Assembly (NCBI GenBank): GCA_003694175.1 | Contig: RFKV01000056.1 | Location: 1-24,734 of the forward strand | Reading direction: 5' to 3' | DNA from: Candidatus Dojkabacteria bacterium | GTDB lineage: Bacteria > Patescibacteriota > Dojkabacteria > J137 | DNA: 24,734 nucleotides | Shown here: piece after piece, positions 24,697-24,734 of the stretch | Layout of the letters: each line of letters begins with the position of its first letter | Position numbering within the stretch: the first letter of the stretch is position 1 | Translations under genes and position numbers: made by a program | Notes under the pieces: model-generated | The model's input: only the letters and a program-made list of their open reading frames with translations | Told to the model about the DNA's origin: nothing | Database searches by the model: none

Positions 24697-24734
24697 ATAA
24701 TTTAAATCTTAAAAACTAATAAACAATTGTATTT

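Noticed and set aside
1..24734. UGA recoding as in Gracilibacteria or Absconditabacteria
   Set aside because: TGA ends several genes at the family-typical C-terminus (for example gpmI, the glycosyltransferase and the solute-binding protein) and no in-frame TGA is needed inside any gene.

Overview
The window is AT-rich and densely coded, and it uses the standard bacterial code: TGA ends several genes and tryptophan is always TGG. The gene set suggests a Candidate Phyla Radiation (Patescibacteria) bacterium. Pointers are a PrgI-type protein with a tail, a T4SS-pilin-like surface protein, a VanW-family protein, a membrane-anchored family 5 solute-binding protein, SIMPL proteins and an archaeal-type triosephosphate isomerase. 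I cannot fix the class from this sequence; Katanobacteria, Dojkabacteria or Microgenomates-like lineages would all fit.

Layout: (1) 54-2272, minus strand: serS followed by a family 2 glycosyltransferase. (2) 2427-7107, plus strand: a glycolytic run pgk-pfkA-tpiA-gpmI. (3) 7201-9994, plus: a secreted FKBP isomerase, signal peptidase I, a membrane-anchored cytochrome b5-like protein, and a PrgI-domain protein with a long C-terminal extension. (4) 10030-13081, plus: tRNA-Leu(UAA), secG, a membrane-anchored solute-binding protein, and methionine aminopeptidase. (5) 13136-14809, minus: a VanW-family protein. (6) 14945-16072, plus: a second, strongly divergent phosphoglycerate kinase homologue that has lost nearly all known substrate and catalytic residues. 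(7) 16102-20041, minus: a three-gene cell-surface operon made of a WxL-interacting-like anchored protein, a secreted beta-rich protein and a cysteine-rich T4SS-pilin-like protein. (8) 20161-21252, plus: mnmA. (9) 21420-24696, minus: a SIMPL protein and an unrecognised secreted protein that share a recently duplicated N-terminal membrane anchor, separated by 760 bases with no gene and a strong C-over-G bias.

Two themes dominate: central sugar metabolism, and building the cell envelope (secretion, signal cleavage, folding, surface anchoring). The best candidates for something undescribed are the PGK pseudoenzyme with its apparently leaderless promoter, the cysteine-rich pilin operon, and the duplicated anchor module. 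Promoters often show a TATAAT or TAAAAT -10 element, several with an upstream TGn extension; Shine-Dalgarno sequences are mostly weak.
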